A stretch of 64,000 nucleotides of DNA from Salinispirillum sp049115955 (GTDB lineage: Bacteria; Pseudomonadota; Gammaproteobacteria; Pseudomonadales; Natronospirillaceae), in assembly GCA_049115955.1 (NCBI GenBank), contig JAGDZJ010000002.1, forward strand, positions 62,001 to 126,000, given 5' to 3'. Positions 17,433 to 26,610 of the stretch are shown here, piece by piece. The notes beneath the pieces were generated by a model, which did not search any database, was not told where the DNA came from, and saw nothing but the letters and a program-made list of their open reading frames with translations. Position 1 is the first letter of the stretch, and every line of letters begins with the position of its first letter. Made by a program: the position numbers and the translations under genes.

Positions 17433-18305
17433 TTATTTTCCTTGTCGAATATTTGAGGGGCGAACCCCTTTCACCTGACGAAACCGATGCGCCAAATGAC
17501 TGGATGAGCTGAACCCACAAGCGAGCGCAATATCTACCAGGGGCATTGTGGTGTTTTGCAGCAAGCGTTCTGCCTCCTGCAAGCGGGCCAGCAACACATA
17601 TTGGTGGGGCGCCAACCCTTGGCTTTGTTTGAACATACGCGCAAAGTGAAACTCGCTCAGGTCGGCTTGTGCGGCGAGATCTTTCAACAATAACGGCTGG
17701 TCCAAATTGGCCTGAATAAACTCGATCACGCGGCGCAGTTTGTGCGCCGCCAAGCCGCCCTTGGGCGCCGGTAGTCGCCAGTCCACCTGCGTGTACCGGC
17801 TCAGCACATGCACCAATAAGAGGGTAATAGCACTGCTGAGAGCCAGACGGTCACTCGACTCCGACCAGCTTAACTGCAATAGAAACTCACGATACAAAGC
17901 AGATATCTGTGGATCATCCGCGAACGTGCGTTCATCTAACATCACTTTACCGGGCTTGCGTTCCCATGTTTGTTCTGCCAAAGCCGATAGGTGGGCGTCG
18001 GTAAAATACAGGTGCACAAATTCCAGTGGCCCGCGCACATCCCACGTTGATTCGTGCGCGGCGGGCATCAAGCAGAAGCGATTCGGCGCCCCGCCGTTGC
18101 GCCATTGGGTGCCTTGTTTGTGGTAGCACTGGTAACCGTCTGCGACGTATAAACTGAGGGTGTGATGTTCGGCTTTGTCGAGGTCAATGAAGTCCTGCTC
18201 GTTGTACCAGCGCGCTAAGCCTGTGCCATTGCCGAGCGCGGCAGCGCCACGCAGGGTCGCGTTGTGTTGGCTGAGGCTGTCAAACACCTGATACTGGGGA
18301 TGCAC
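17433..18305 (-). CDS. AraC-family transcriptional regulator
   Basis: 290 aa. N-terminal cupin-like sensing region (about 1-170) and a C-terminal double helix-turn-helix (about 190-287) with LLLKDLAAQADLSEFHFAR and the second-helix hallmark VDIALACGFSSSSHLAHRFR. It lies directly before rarD and is divergent from another DMT permease gene at 18735, so it may control one or both transporters. The effector is unknown. Confidence 0.88.
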   Translation of the reverse strand: MHPQYQVFDSLSQHNATLRGAAALGNGTGLARWYNEQDFIDLDKAEHHTLSLYVADGYQCYHKQGTQWRNGGAPNRFCLMPAAHESTWDVRGPLEFVHLYFTDAHLSALAEQTWERKPGKVMLDERTFADDPQISALYREFLLQLSWSESSDRLALSSAITLLLVHVLSRYTQVDWRLPAPKGGLAAHKLRRVIEFIQANLDQPLLLKDLAAQADLSEFHFARMFKQSQGLAPHQYVLLARLQEAERLLQNTTMPLVDIALACGFSSSSHLAHRFRQVKGVRPSNIRQGK

Positions 18306-18479
18306 GCGGACTTTCTCTCAATAGTAACCACTTGGGTGTGAATACCGATACTACGCAGGCGGCCGCAAGCTGCCAAGCATCGCAGCGTTCCATCAGAAAT
18401 AAAGCGCAAGAATATGCAATTACAGAGCAAGTCTCCGACGGCACATTGCTCATATCTACATTATGCTCTGGCCCTCGAA

Positions 18480-18672
18480 TCAGGCAGCGAGATGGTGGAG
18501 GGATCTTTCCTCGACACGCGTAAGCCCATCCATGGGGCTCCATTGCGTGTTTATCAGGCGCATCCCTGTGCCTGACCCTCCGGACTCCCTGCGGTCGTGC
18601 AAATTCGTTCCTGACGAATTTGTCCTGCCGCAAAGGGTCTCGTACAGATCCCTCCACCATCTCACTGCCTGA
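18480..18672. repeat. 193-bp element with 27-bp terminal inverted repeats
   Basis: The ends at 18480-18506 and 18646-18672 are complementary at 26 of 27 positions (left begins TCAGGCAGCGAGATGG). Inside are further hairpins: AAATTCGT/ACGAATTT (18600-18621), TCAGGC/GCCTGA (18554-18575) and AGCCCAT/ATGGGCT-like near 18522-18539. No convincing target-site duplication and no credible coding frame. It occupies the 429-nt gap between the divergent AraC and EamA genes. Best described as MITE-like or as a highly folded RNA-coding element. Confidence 0.65.
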
Positions 18673-18734
18673 GCCAACGTTCACCGGTAAACATAGAATC
18701 TCATTCGCTGTCAGGTACAATCCACAGGAAAATT

Positions 18735-19634
18735 ATGAACTTTGCACTGTATGCCGTAACCGTTTTGATCTGGGGCACCACATGGATCGCCATTGCCTTG
18801 CAGTTGGGCGATGTACCCATTCCGGTGTCGGTGTTCTACCGCTTCGCGCTGGCAGCAGGCACGTTGATGCTGTTTTTGCTGGTCATTCGTCGCCTGCGTC
18901 GTATCGGCTTGCATGACCACCTGTTCTGCTTACTGCAAGGCATGTGCGTGTTCTGCTTTAATTTTTTGCTGTTTTACACCGCCACGCAAACCATCACCAG
19001 CGGTTTGAATTCGGTGATTTTCTCTATGGCAGTGATCTTCAACGCGCTGAACGGCGTGCTGTTCTTCCGTTCGCCCATTACCGGCCGCTTAATGGTTGCG
19101 GCGACCATTGGCTTGGTGGGCATGGTCTTTCTATTTTGGCCCGACCTGCGTGCGGGTGGCTTTGATCGCGGCGTGTTGTTTGGCATGGGCTGCGCCTTGT
19201 TGGGCACCTACGGTTTCTCACTCGGTAATATGATCAGCTTGCGTCACCAACGACGCGGCCTCGATTTGCTGTCGACCAACGCTTACGCCATGACCTACGG
19301 CGCGCTGACTATGCTGTTGGTGATTGTGCTTACCGGCACACCGTTTTCTATAGATACCTCGCCCACCTACATCAGCGCGCTGGTCTATTTGGCCGTCTTC
19401 GGCTCGGTGATCGGGTTCGGTACGTATTTTGCGCTGATCGGCCGTATCGGCGCAGGGCCAGCCGCCTACGCCACCGTGTTGTTTCCCTTGGTCGCGCTGG
19501 CGGTGTCGACGGTGTTCGAAGGCTATGTGTGGACTCTGCCTTCGGTGCTCGGGTTGGTGATGATTTTGGGCGGTAATGTGGTGATGTTTGTTAAGCCTCG
19601 GCAAAAAGTTAAGGTGAAACAGGTCGTTGCTTGA
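18735..19634 (+). CDS. DMT-superfamily EamA permease
   Basis: 299 aa with ten membrane helices in two EamA repeats (about 3-135 and 148-285). Motif LIWGTTWIAI near the N-terminus and GTYFALIGRIGAGPAAY in the second repeat are typical. The substrate cannot be read from the sequence. It is divergent from the AraC-type regulator across the 193-bp repeat element. Confidence 0.87.
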   Translation: MNFALYAVTVLIWGTTWIAIALQLGDVPIPVSVFYRFALAAGTLMLFLLVIRRLRRIGLHDHLFCLLQGMCVFCFNFLLFYTATQTITSGLNSVIFSMAVIFNALNGVLFFRSPITGRLMVAATIGLVGMVFLFWPDLRAGGFDRGVLFGMGCALLGTYGFSLGNMISLRHQRRGLDLLSTNAYAMTYGALTMLLVIVLTGTPFSIDTSPTYISALVYLAVFGSVIGFGTYFALIGRIGAGPAAYATVLFPLVALAVSTVFEGYVWTLPSVLGLVMILGGNVVMFVKPRQKVKVKQVVA

Positions 19635-19689
19635 TAAAACGCCGGCCGCTCGCTACCGTTATTCATCATCGACTCATGAGTGATGCAGT

Positions 19690-20628
19690 ATGATCGACAA
19701 TCGCATCAAGTTTCGGCACCTGCAATGCTTCATTGAGGTTGTTCGGCAAGGTGGCGTGGTTAAAGCGGCGTCTCATTTATCGATAACGCAGCCTTCGGTG
19801 TCGAAGAAGATTCGCGAGTTGGAAGAAATGCTGAATGTGGCATTACTTGATCGGCAAAAGCGTGGCGTTGTGCTGACTCGTCATGGTGAGATATTCCTGC
19901 GCCATGCGCTCAACAGTACCAGCGCCTTACATGAAGGTATTCTGAGTGTAGAGCGCGCTAACAATGAGGTGCATCCGCCCGTTTCCATAGGCGCACTGCC
20001 GACGGTCGCCGCCCGCATCATGCCCGCCGCCATTGCCCGCTTTAAGGTACGTATGCCCAACACTAAGGTGAACATCATCACTGGCCCAACGCCAGTGTTG
20101 CTTGACCGGCTGCGCGTATCCGAACTGGATGTCATCATCGGTCGCCTTGCGGAGCCGGATCAGATGCAAGGACTGCTGTTCGAGCAACTGTATCTTGAAC
20201 GCATTACCATCGCCGTGCGACCAGGCCACTCGGCCTTGGTGAATGGTCTGGATCCGTTCCGGTTGCTGGCCGACTACCCCGTTATTCTTCCTGCGGGTGA
20301 TTCCATCATTCACAACAGTGTCGAACGCTTCCTCATTGCGCACGGCATTACGTTGAACAAAAACCAAGTAGAAACCAATTCACACGCGTTCGGTCGTGCC
20401 TATGTAATGGACACGGATGCTGCGTGGCTGATTTCGCGCGGTGCGGTGATGCGAGACTTTGACGAAGGGGCGTTGATTGAGGTGCCGGTCGATACACGGG
20501 ACATTTTAGGGCCGGTTGGCTTTTCGCGCCGCGTGGGTGCGGACATATCGGAAGCTCTGGCGTTCTTGTCGGAGTGCGTACGCTCGGTGTCCTGTACAGT
20601 CACTGATGACCAAATAGGCGGGATTTGA
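19690..20628 (+). CDS. LysR-family regulator, PcaQ-like
   Basis: 312 aa: winged helix-turn-helix at residues 8-67 (FRHLQCFIEVVRQGG...AASHLSITQPSVSKKI, split here) and a substrate-binding domain to about 300. The opening IDNRIKFRHLQCFIEV closely follows PcaQ, activator of protocatechuate catabolism genes in other proteobacteria. No pca genes are adjacent, but the window encodes protocatechuate formation at 59.4-62.2 kb and aromatic oxidation genes at 22-30 kb. Target genes are therefore uncertain. Confidence 0.85.
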   Translation: MIDNRIKFRHLQCFIEVVRQGGVVKAASHLSITQPSVSKKIRELEEMLNVALLDRQKRGVVLTRHGEIFLRHALNSTSALHEGILSVERANNEVHPPVSIGALPTVAARIMPAAIARFKVRMPNTKVNIITGPTPVLLDRLRVSELDVIIGRLAEPDQMQGLLFEQLYLERITIAVRPGHSALVNGLDPFRLLADYPVILPAGDSIIHNSVERFLIAHGITLNKNQVETNSHAFGRAYVMDTDAAWLISRGAVMRDFDEGALIEVPVDTRDILGPVGFSRRVGADISEALAFLSECVRSVSCTVTDDQIGGI

Positions 20629-20634
20629 AAAAGA

Positions 20635-20660
20635 GTAGAGAGGAATCGCTTCCTCTCTAC
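20635..20660. terminator. Hairpin between convergent lysR and flotillin genes
   Basis: Perfect 11-bp stem GTAGAGAGGAA (20635-20645) / TTCCTCTCTAC (20650-20660) with a TCGC loop, just after the lysR stop and before the flotillin stop on the other strand. Purine-rich GAAAAAGA precedes it. There is no clean T-run on either side, so its strength as a terminator is uncertain. Confidence 0.6.
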
Positions 20661-20689
20661 AAGTGCCTGATCCTTGGCAGCACACAAAA

Positions 20690-22333
20690 CTACTTTTTCG
20701 CGCTCTTCTCAGGGCGCACGGCATCCAGGCTGGTATCCACACTCAGCCCGAGCTCTTCACCAATCTTTTTCAGCGCCGGTAACTGCACAGCCATACCCAA
20801 TATGCTGTCCAACGCTTGATTAACCACTGGCTTTTCAGCGCTGCCGACAGGCCCTTGCTCGCGCTGCCCAAGACCGGTGATTTGATGGATTTTGATGGAG
20901 TCGATCTTCTCCGCAGGCTTAACCATTTCGGCGACGATTTTTGGCAACGCCTCTAAACGCGCTTGCTCAAGCTTCATGGCGACGATGCGTTCATTGATGT
21001 TGTTTTCTGCGGCCACCATGGCCGCCCGGCCTTCGGCATCCGCCAACATTTCGGCTTTGGTCGCCTCGGTGCGCAAGGCGCGGCTTTCTTTCTCGGCATT
21101 GGCCTCGGCCACACGCGATTTAGCGCGATCCGTTGAGGCCACTCGTTCGGATTCAGCAGCCATGCGCACGCGAATACCCGCTACTGCGGCTTCTTGCTCT
21201 GCTTTGACTTCGGCAATGCGTTTCGCGCGGTCCGCCTCGGCCAACGCTTTTTCGGTAGTCACCAACTCGGCAGCACGCACGGCTAGGGCACGGGCCTCAT
21301 CGGCTAGGGCGTGCGCCTTACTTTCTTCCTGCGACTTGGCAGACAGTTGAATATCGCGCTCCTGTTGCAGCAGTTCCAGCGCCAGTTGGCGTTTCACTTC
21401 GGCTTCTTCCAGCAAACGATCGCGCTCTATCTCTGCTTGACGCAAACGCTGATCACGCTCGATATCGGCGGATCGAATGGCGCTTTCCATATCGATCCGT
21501 GCTTGCGCCACAGAGCGTTCACTGTCCGCTTTGCGCGCCGCCACTTCGGCCAGTTGCGCGGCCTTTAAGGTTTCGATTTGCTGCACCTGAGCAATCCGTG
21601 CGTGCTCTTCTTCGAGGTCGAGATCCAGTTTGCGTTTGGCGACTTCCAACGCGGAACGACGCACCGAGACATCAGCGTCGGCATCAATGTTGGCGCGGTC
21701 TTTCTTGGACTTGGCGATCACCTCGGCCAGTTTACGCATACCTTCGGCGTTGAAGGCGTTGTTTTCGTCCAAGGCGTGAAAAGGCGTTTGGTCCATCTCC
21801 GTCAGCGACACGGAATCCAAGGCCAAGCCGTTGCGCTCCAGTGACTCCAACAAACCGGCCCGCACCTTGCTGACGAACTCGCCGCGTTTTTCGTGCAGTT
21901 CGTCCATAGTGAAAGTCGCCGCCACCGAACGCAGTGCGTCGACCAGCTTACCTTCGATCAGTTCGCGCAGCTTTTCAGCCTGAAAAGTCCGACTACCCAG
22001 CGTTTGCGCGGCCTGTGCCACACCTTCGACGGTTGAGATGACGGACACATAGAATTCCACGCCGACATCGACACGCAAGCGATCCTGCGTAATCAAGGAG
22101 CCGTTGCCTTGGCGCTTCACTTCCAAGCGCAAGGTTTGCATGTTCACGCGCGACACGTCGTGGAAATACGGGATGGCGAGCACACCGCCGTCCAGCACCA
22201 CTTTGCGGCCGCCAACGCCGGTTCGCACCAAGCTGACTTCGCGGGTGCCGCGTTCATAAAATTTCGCCAGAATGGCGATCACAATGGCCAGAACGATGAG
22301 GCCAATAATTATCCAAACAACTGCGTTAGCCAT
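20690..22333 (-). CDS. Flotillin-family membrane scaffold protein
   Basis: 547 aa. One N-terminal membrane helix (residues about 3-25), an SPFH/PHB domain (about 30-200) with TRTGVGGRKVVLDGG-like opening, then a long Ala/Glu/Lys/Arg coiled coil (about 230-470) typical of flotillins. These proteins oligomerise in ordered membrane domains. No NfeD partner gene is adjacent. It sits 45 nt after the SDR gene at the end of the aromatic ABC operon, which is an unusual place for flotillin. Confidence 0.9.
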   Translation of the reverse strand: MANAVVWIIIGLIVLAIVIAILAKFYERGTREVSLVRTGVGGRKVVLDGGVLAIPYFHDVSRVNMQTLRLEVKRQGNGSLITQDRLRVDVGVEFYVSVISTVEGVAQAAQTLGSRTFQAEKLRELIEGKLVDALRSVAATFTMDELHEKRGEFVSKVRAGLLESLERNGLALDSVSLTEMDQTPFHALDENNAFNAEGMRKLAEVIAKSKKDRANIDADADVSVRRSALEVAKRKLDLDLEEEHARIAQVQQIETLKAAQLAEVAARKADSERSVAQARIDMESAIRSADIERDQRLRQAEIERDRLLEEAEVKRQLALELLQQERDIQLSAKSQEESKAHALADEARALAVRAAELVTTEKALAEADRAKRIAEVKAEQEAAVAGIRVRMAAESERVASTDRAKSRVAEANAEKESRALRTEATKAEMLADAEGRAAMVAAENNINERIVAMKLEQARLEALPKIVAEMVKPAEKIDSIKIHQITGLGQREQGPVGSAEKPVVNQALDSILGMAVQLPALKKIGEELGLSVDTSLDAVRPEKSAKK

Positions 22334-22378
22334 GTTGCGTCTCCAGCGTTGTATTGTTCTTAGTAAATGCTGTTAAGT

Positions 22379-23197
22379 TCATAGTCCGTGCGCCTCACAG
22401 GCGAGATGAGAAGCCATGCCGCCATCGACCGGAATGTTGGTGCCGCGAATCCAGCTAGTCATGTCCGATAACAAGAAAACCACGACCGGGGCAATGTCAT
22501 CGGGGTGACCGGGGCGGTCCATGGTGGCCATGTCCTTCTCGGCGCGCGCGCCCAAGGTTTCAATGAAGTCACCCAGAATGGGGGTGTCCACCGGGCCGGG
22601 GCTCACCGCATTCATGCGAATGCCACGCTCGCGCCATGTCCAACGGTGTTGCATGGTCCACACGATCAGCGCTTCTTTGGAAAAGAAGTACGACCGCCCA
22701 CCGGCGCTACTGACATTGTGTTGGCGCACGAAGTCCGCTACACCTTCGAACGTCAGGTCTTCACTGGCCTTGATGGTGCTGATGGCATCCGCCCAGCCCC
22801 CACCCGCCAAGGAAGCCAAATTGACGATGGACGCGCCGTTGTTCATCTTCGGCACCAGTTGCTCGGTCAGATATTTCAAGCCCACCAAATTCACTTGTAA
22901 GACTTTTTCGGCCGGCGCGGTCGGTGGTAACCCGGCGATATTGGCCAAGCCATCAATGCCCTGTGGCAAGGCGAACACCAAAGCATCGACCATCGCGCGC
23001 TGCGACAAATCGGCTTTATAGAATTCATCAACCGCTTCGGCGGCTTCGCCCTGTGGCGTGTGTACGTCCACACCCAGCACCCTGCCACCTAGACGTTTTA
23101 CCAAGGCCGCCGTGGCCAGCCCGATACCCGACGAACTGCCCGTGACCACGATGGTTTTATTTTTGAGGATCTTTTTCGTTTTACTCATGGTTGTCAT
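22379..23197 (-). CDS. Short-chain dehydrogenase, coniferyl-alcohol-dehydrogenase-like
   Basis: NAD(P)-dependent oxidoreductase, about 272 aa. TGSSSGIG Rossmann motif at about residues 19-26, NIAG near 88, and the YFFSKEAL stretch (Tyr-x3-Lys) near 170. The order LANIAG...LGLKYLTE-like, YxxSKEALIVW and IPVDGG near the C-terminus resembles CalA-type coniferyl alcohol dehydrogenases, though the substrate is inferred. Start ATG at 23197, or 23188. It follows the aldehyde dehydrogenase by 5 nt, so the pair could oxidise an alcohol to the acid. Confidence 0.85.
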   Translation of the reverse strand: MTTMSKTKKILKNKTIVVTGSSSGIGLATAALVKRLGGRVLGVDVHTPQGEAAEAVDEFYKADLSQRAMVDALVFALPQGIDGLANIAGLPPTAPAEKVLQVNLVGLKYLTEQLVPKMNNGASIVNLASLAGGGWADAISTIKASEDLTFEGVADFVRQHNVSSAGGRSYFFSKEALIVWTMQHRWTWRERGIRMNAVSPGPVDTPILGDFIETLGARAEKDMATMDRPGHPDDIAPVVVFLLSDMTSWIRGTNIPVDGGMASHLACEAHGL

Positions 23198-23202
23198 GGT
23201 CC

Positions 23203-24660
23203 TCAGAAAACGGGCGGGAATGGACGCCCGCCGCGATCCAACGTGATCCAGCGCGTTTGTGAGAAGGTCTCAACCGACCAGCGCCCACCGTGATTACCCA
23301 AGCCGGACGCCTTGGAGCCGCCAAAGGGTATGTGCGGCTCGTCGTTCACCGAGGAACAGTTCACATGGCAACTGCCGGTGTCGAGTTGTGCCGACATTGC
23401 CAACGCTCGATGTTCGTCGGCGGTGATGATGCCCGACGACAGGCCGTATTCGGTGTCGTTGGCAATGGCAACCGCTTCGGCGTCGCTGCTGAACGGGATG
23501 CACACCGCCACCGGGCCGAAGGTTTCATCCGCATACACTTTCATGTCGGGTGTAACGTTGGTGATGATGGTCGGCTCCACAAATCGGCCGTGTACACCAC
23601 CGCCCAATAAAATGGTGGCGCCTTTGGCCCGCGCGTCTTCAATTTGGTCTTTCACCCGCGCCGCTTGGCGGTCGTTGATGAGCGGCCCAATCACTGCATC
23701 GGGGTCTGCCGACGTATCGCCCATTTTGAGCTTGCTCGCCCGTTCGACGAACTTGCTCATGAATTCGTCCCAAATGTTCTCGTGCACCAGCACCTTCTCG
23801 ACCGCCATACAGATCTGCCCTTGGTGCATAAAGCTGCCAAAGTTCGCGGCCTTTACGGCGCGGTCCATATCGGCGTCTTCCAACACGATCAGCGAGTCTT
23901 TGCCGCCCAGCTCGACACAGGCTTTCTTCAGGTGCGCACCTGCTGTAGCGGCAATGTGCCGCCCGACCGGCGTAGAACCGGTGAATGAAATGCCTTTAAC
24001 AATGGGGTTCTCGACCAGCTCAGCACCTACAGCCTGCACGCTCTCACGCGAGCACGACACCACATTCAAAACGCCCGGCGGGATACCGGCTTCTTCAAAG
24101 ATTTCAGCGAACAGCATGCCACCCAAATACGGTGTGTCTTCCGACGGTTTCAGCACAATGGTGTTGCCGATGGCACAGGGAAACGCCAAACCACGGCTGG
24201 TCAGAATAAGGGGCATGTTCCATGGGCTGATGACCGTGACCACGCCGAGAGGTCGGCGCACCGCCATGGAAATCTTATCGTGCTCCGAGGGCAGAATCTC
24301 ACCCACATTACTGTACGCAGCCGCAGCCGCCGCACGGAACACGCCGGCGGTATAACCGGTTTCGAACATGCCCTTACCAAACCAACCGCCGCCTTCAGCG
24401 CGACTGGCCTTAACGATGTCGTCGCGGCGTTGTTCGAAGAGGTCAGCGACCTTGTTCATGTATCGCGCCCGCACCGTGTGCGGTAAAGCGGCCCATGCGG
24501 GTTGTGCCTTCGCCGCAGCCTTAATAGCAGCCCGCGTCTCGGCAACGCCAGCATCGGGCGCTTTGCCCCACACCTCGCCGTTGGAGGGGTTCATGTCATC
24601 AAACGTACGGTCAGTAGGTACCCACTGGCCGCCAATGTATAGCCCTTTGAAATTGTGCAT
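23203..24660 (-). CDS. Aromatic-type NAD(P)+ aldehyde dehydrogenase
   Basis: 485 aa. Catalytic Glu in ELGGKDSL (about residue 252), catalytic Cys in GQICMAVE (about 286), and the C-terminal NDEPHIPFGGSKASG, a form seen in benzaldehyde, vanillin and salicylaldehyde dehydrogenases. The cofactor motif FTGSTPVG is near 228. It begins 2 nt after the ABC ATPase gene and is followed by the SDR, which supports a role in oxidising an aldehyde derived from the imported compound. The exact substrate cannot be told. Confidence 0.9.
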   Translation of the reverse strand: MHNFKGLYIGGQWVPTDRTFDDMNPSNGEVWGKAPDAGVAETRAAIKAAAKAQPAWAALPHTVRARYMNKVADLFEQRRDDIVKASRAEGGGWFGKGMFETGYTAGVFRAAAAAAYSNVGEILPSEHDKISMAVRRPLGVVTVISPWNMPLILTSRGLAFPCAIGNTIVLKPSEDTPYLGGMLFAEIFEEAGIPPGVLNVVSCSRESVQAVGAELVENPIVKGISFTGSTPVGRHIAATAGAHLKKACVELGGKDSLIVLEDADMDRAVKAANFGSFMHQGQICMAVEKVLVHENIWDEFMSKFVERASKLKMGDTSADPDAVIGPLINDRQAARVKDQIEDARAKGATILLGGGVHGRFVEPTIITNVTPDMKVYADETFGPVAVCIPFSSDAEAVAIANDTEYGLSSGIITADEHRALAMSAQLDTGSCHVNCSSVNDEPHIPFGGSKASGLGNHGGRWSVETFSQTRWITLDRGGRPFPPVF

Positions 24661-24662
24661 CG

Positions 24663-25886
24663 TTACACCTTTCTTTTGTCGACCAATGCCAGCTCACTGC
24701 GTCCATGGTCATCAACGACCCGACGATAAACTTCCAGCACTGGAGTAGAGGATGAGGGTTCAGTTGCAGCCGTGTCCGTAGCTGCTTCAGAGGACTGCTC
24801 TTCGTCAACACGGCTTGCGCGTACGTCAGTAGACCGTGCCGCTGACCGCTGCGCTTGGGACGCCGATTGCTCGAACCGTCGCAGCATGTCCGCCAGCGCG
24901 CCGCCGCCAGAAACAGACTCCGAGCTCGCCTGCAACGGTGCCTGATTGGCCCGCGCCCAAGCGGCTTTTTGACGCGCTTCGGCTGAGCGTATAGCCTCGT
25001 TCACCGACACACCCAAGACCTGCGCTACATTGACGCGCGGCATCTCGAAGCGGTCTGGGATGGTCCGACTGCAGCTTGACTGCTTAGCGGTTTCTGCTGC
25101 AAGAGACTCTTTAACGGTGGCGGGCGCAGACGCGGGTTTTGCCGCTGTTGTCGCTGTGCCCGAACCGCCGAGGTAAGCCTTCTGCACAGCGGGATCTTTC
25201 AACAGATTCTGCGCGCTGTTTTCCGCGACGATCTGGCCGTTTTCCAGCAAATACCCCCGGTCGGCAATGGAAAGACTTTGCTTGGCGTTCTGTTCCACCA
25301 GCAAGATACCCACGCCGGTCTCGCGCACGGCCTTACAGGTTTTGAATACATCGCTGGAAAGCAAGGGCGACAAACCTAATGACGGTTCGTCCAGCATCAG
25401 AATACTGGGTGACGACATCATGGCCCGCCCAATGGCCACCATCTGCTGCTCACCCCCGCTCATGGTGCGCGCAATTTGGCGGCGACGCTCCACTAAACGG
25501 GGAAACAAACTGTAGATGCGCTCCAAATTTTGCTGTTCGTCGGCGCGCGCCCGTTTGGCATAAGCACCCAACAGCAGGTTTTCCTCTACCGTCAGATCAC
25601 CAAAAATGCCTCGCCCTTCTGGCACCAACGCCAGACCGGTTTCGACAATTTGATGCGCCTTTAAGGTCGTTAACGGGTGACCATTCATCTGCAAGCTGCC
25701 GCCGGTGCGCGTGGTTAAGCCACCAATGGTGCGCAACAGCGTGCTCTTGCCCGCACCGTTGGCACCAAGAATGACGACGATCTCACCCGGTTTGATGTTC
25801 AACGACACTTGATTCAGCGCCTGATGCTGGCCGTAATGCACAGACAGCCCGTTGACGATGAGTCCTGAATTATCAGACATGATCAT
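24663..25886 (-). CDS. LivF-type ABC ATPase with a long C-terminal extension
   Basis: 407 aa, whereas LivF proteins are about 235. The first about 240 residues are a complete ABC domain: Walker A GANGAGKST, signature MSGGEQQMV, Walker B LMLDEPSLGLSP. The remaining about 165 residues are Ala/Ser-rich, low complexity, with one possibly ordered stretch (RVNVAQVLGVSVNEAIRSAE) and no domain I know. There is no sign of a frameshift, and the extension ends 2 nt before the aldehyde dehydrogenase start. Start at the ATG at 25886 or 25880; both overlap livG. Confidence 0.9.
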   Translation of the reverse strand: MIMSDNSGLIVNGLSVHYGQHQALNQVSLNIKPGEIVVILGANGAGKSTLLRTIGGLTTRTGGSLQMNGHPLTTLKAHQIVETGLALVPEGRGIFGDLTVEENLLLGAYAKRARADEQQNLERIYSLFPRLVERRRQIARTMSGGEQQMVAIGRAMMSSPSILMLDEPSLGLSPLLSSDVFKTCKAVRETGVGILLVEQNAKQSLSIADRGYLLENGQIVAENSAQNLLKDPAVQKAYLGGSGTATTAAKPASAPATVKESLAAETAKQSSCSRTIPDRFEMPRVNVAQVLGVSVNEAIRSAEARQKAAWARANQAPLQASSESVSGGGALADMLRRFEQSASQAQRSAARSTDVRASRVDEEQSSEAATDTAATEPSSSTPVLEVYRRVVDDHGRSELALVDKRKV

Positions 25887-26610
25887 CCCCCAAATAGGCT
25901 TGTATAACGCCTTTGTCAGACAGCACTTCGGTTGGTGTGCCTTCAGCGATTTTGACGCCGCTGCTCATGACGACGCAGCGATCGCACAGGCTGCGAATGG
26001 CGTCCATGACGTGCTCCACCAAGATGATAGTCCGACCCTCGTTGCGCAGGCTGGCAATCAATTCGATACCAACTTGCAGCTCGGTGGGATTTAGCCCCGC
26101 CAACCACTCATCTAACAGCAGCACACTGGGGTCGGCCGCCAGTGCCCGCGCCAATTCGACCCGTTTCTGGTCTATGTAGGTCAGCGCCGACGTCGGGCGT
26201 TGCGCCACATCGGCCATGCCGACGCGCTCCAACTGACGCATGGCGTGTACGTGCAAACCACGCCCCCACAATTTCTTATGCCCAAACACGGCGCCCGCCA
26301 TGACGTTTTCCAAGGCGGTCATCGACGGCAACATGCGCACCAACTGAAAGGTACGCGCCACCCCCGCCCGGGCGCGTTTGCGCGGCGGTAAATCGGAGAT
26401 CAGTAAGTCATTCATCATGATGTCACCGCCACTGACCGGCAGTGCGCCCGAGATCAGGTTCATCATGGTGGTCTTGCCAGAGCCATTGGGGCCAATCAAC
26501 CCCAATACTTCATGTTGGTGCACATCGAAACTCAAATTATTCACTGCGACCAGTCCGCCAAAGCGCTTTGTAACGTCGCGGACTTCGAGCACCACAGGCA
26601 ACTTATCCAT
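25873..26610 (-). CDS. LivG-type ABC ATPase
   Basis: 245 aa from the ATG at 26610, behind a GAGGGAAC ribosome site. Walker A GPNGSGKTT near residue 38, signature-like region shortened to ALTYIDQKRVELARAL (the usual LSYGEQR is replaced, as in many LivG proteins with variant signatures), Walker B LLLDEWLAGLNP; here DEW replaces the common DEP. The C-terminus ends AYLGDD as in LivG. Overlaps the LivM gene by 8 nt. Confidence 0.88.
   Translation of the reverse strand: MDKLPVVLEVRDVTKRFGGLVAVNNLSFDVHQHEVLGLIGPNGSGKTTMMNLISGALPVSGGDIMMNDLLISDLPPRKRARAGVARTFQLVRMLPSMTALENVMAGAVFGHKKLWGRGLHVHAMRQLERVGMADVAQRPTSALTYIDQKRVELARALAADPSVLLLDEWLAGLNPTELQVGIELIASLRNEGRTIILVEHVMDAIRSLCDRCVVMSSGVKIAEGTPTEVLSDKGVIQAYLGDDHV

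Noticed and set aside
18463..18916. Short overlapping open frames on both strands around 18.3-18.9 kb
   Set aside because: They arise from the two arms of the 193-bp inverted repeat, which translate to similar peptides, and show no start signals.
20690..22333. NfeD partner for the flotillin
   Set aside because: Neighbouring genes are an SDR and a LysR regulator; none has the NfeD pattern.
23312..24355. A 347-codon open frame antisense to the aldehyde dehydrogenase
   Set aside because: It mirrors a clearly conserved gene with catalytic motifs on the other strand, lacks a ribosome site and has no recognisable domain.
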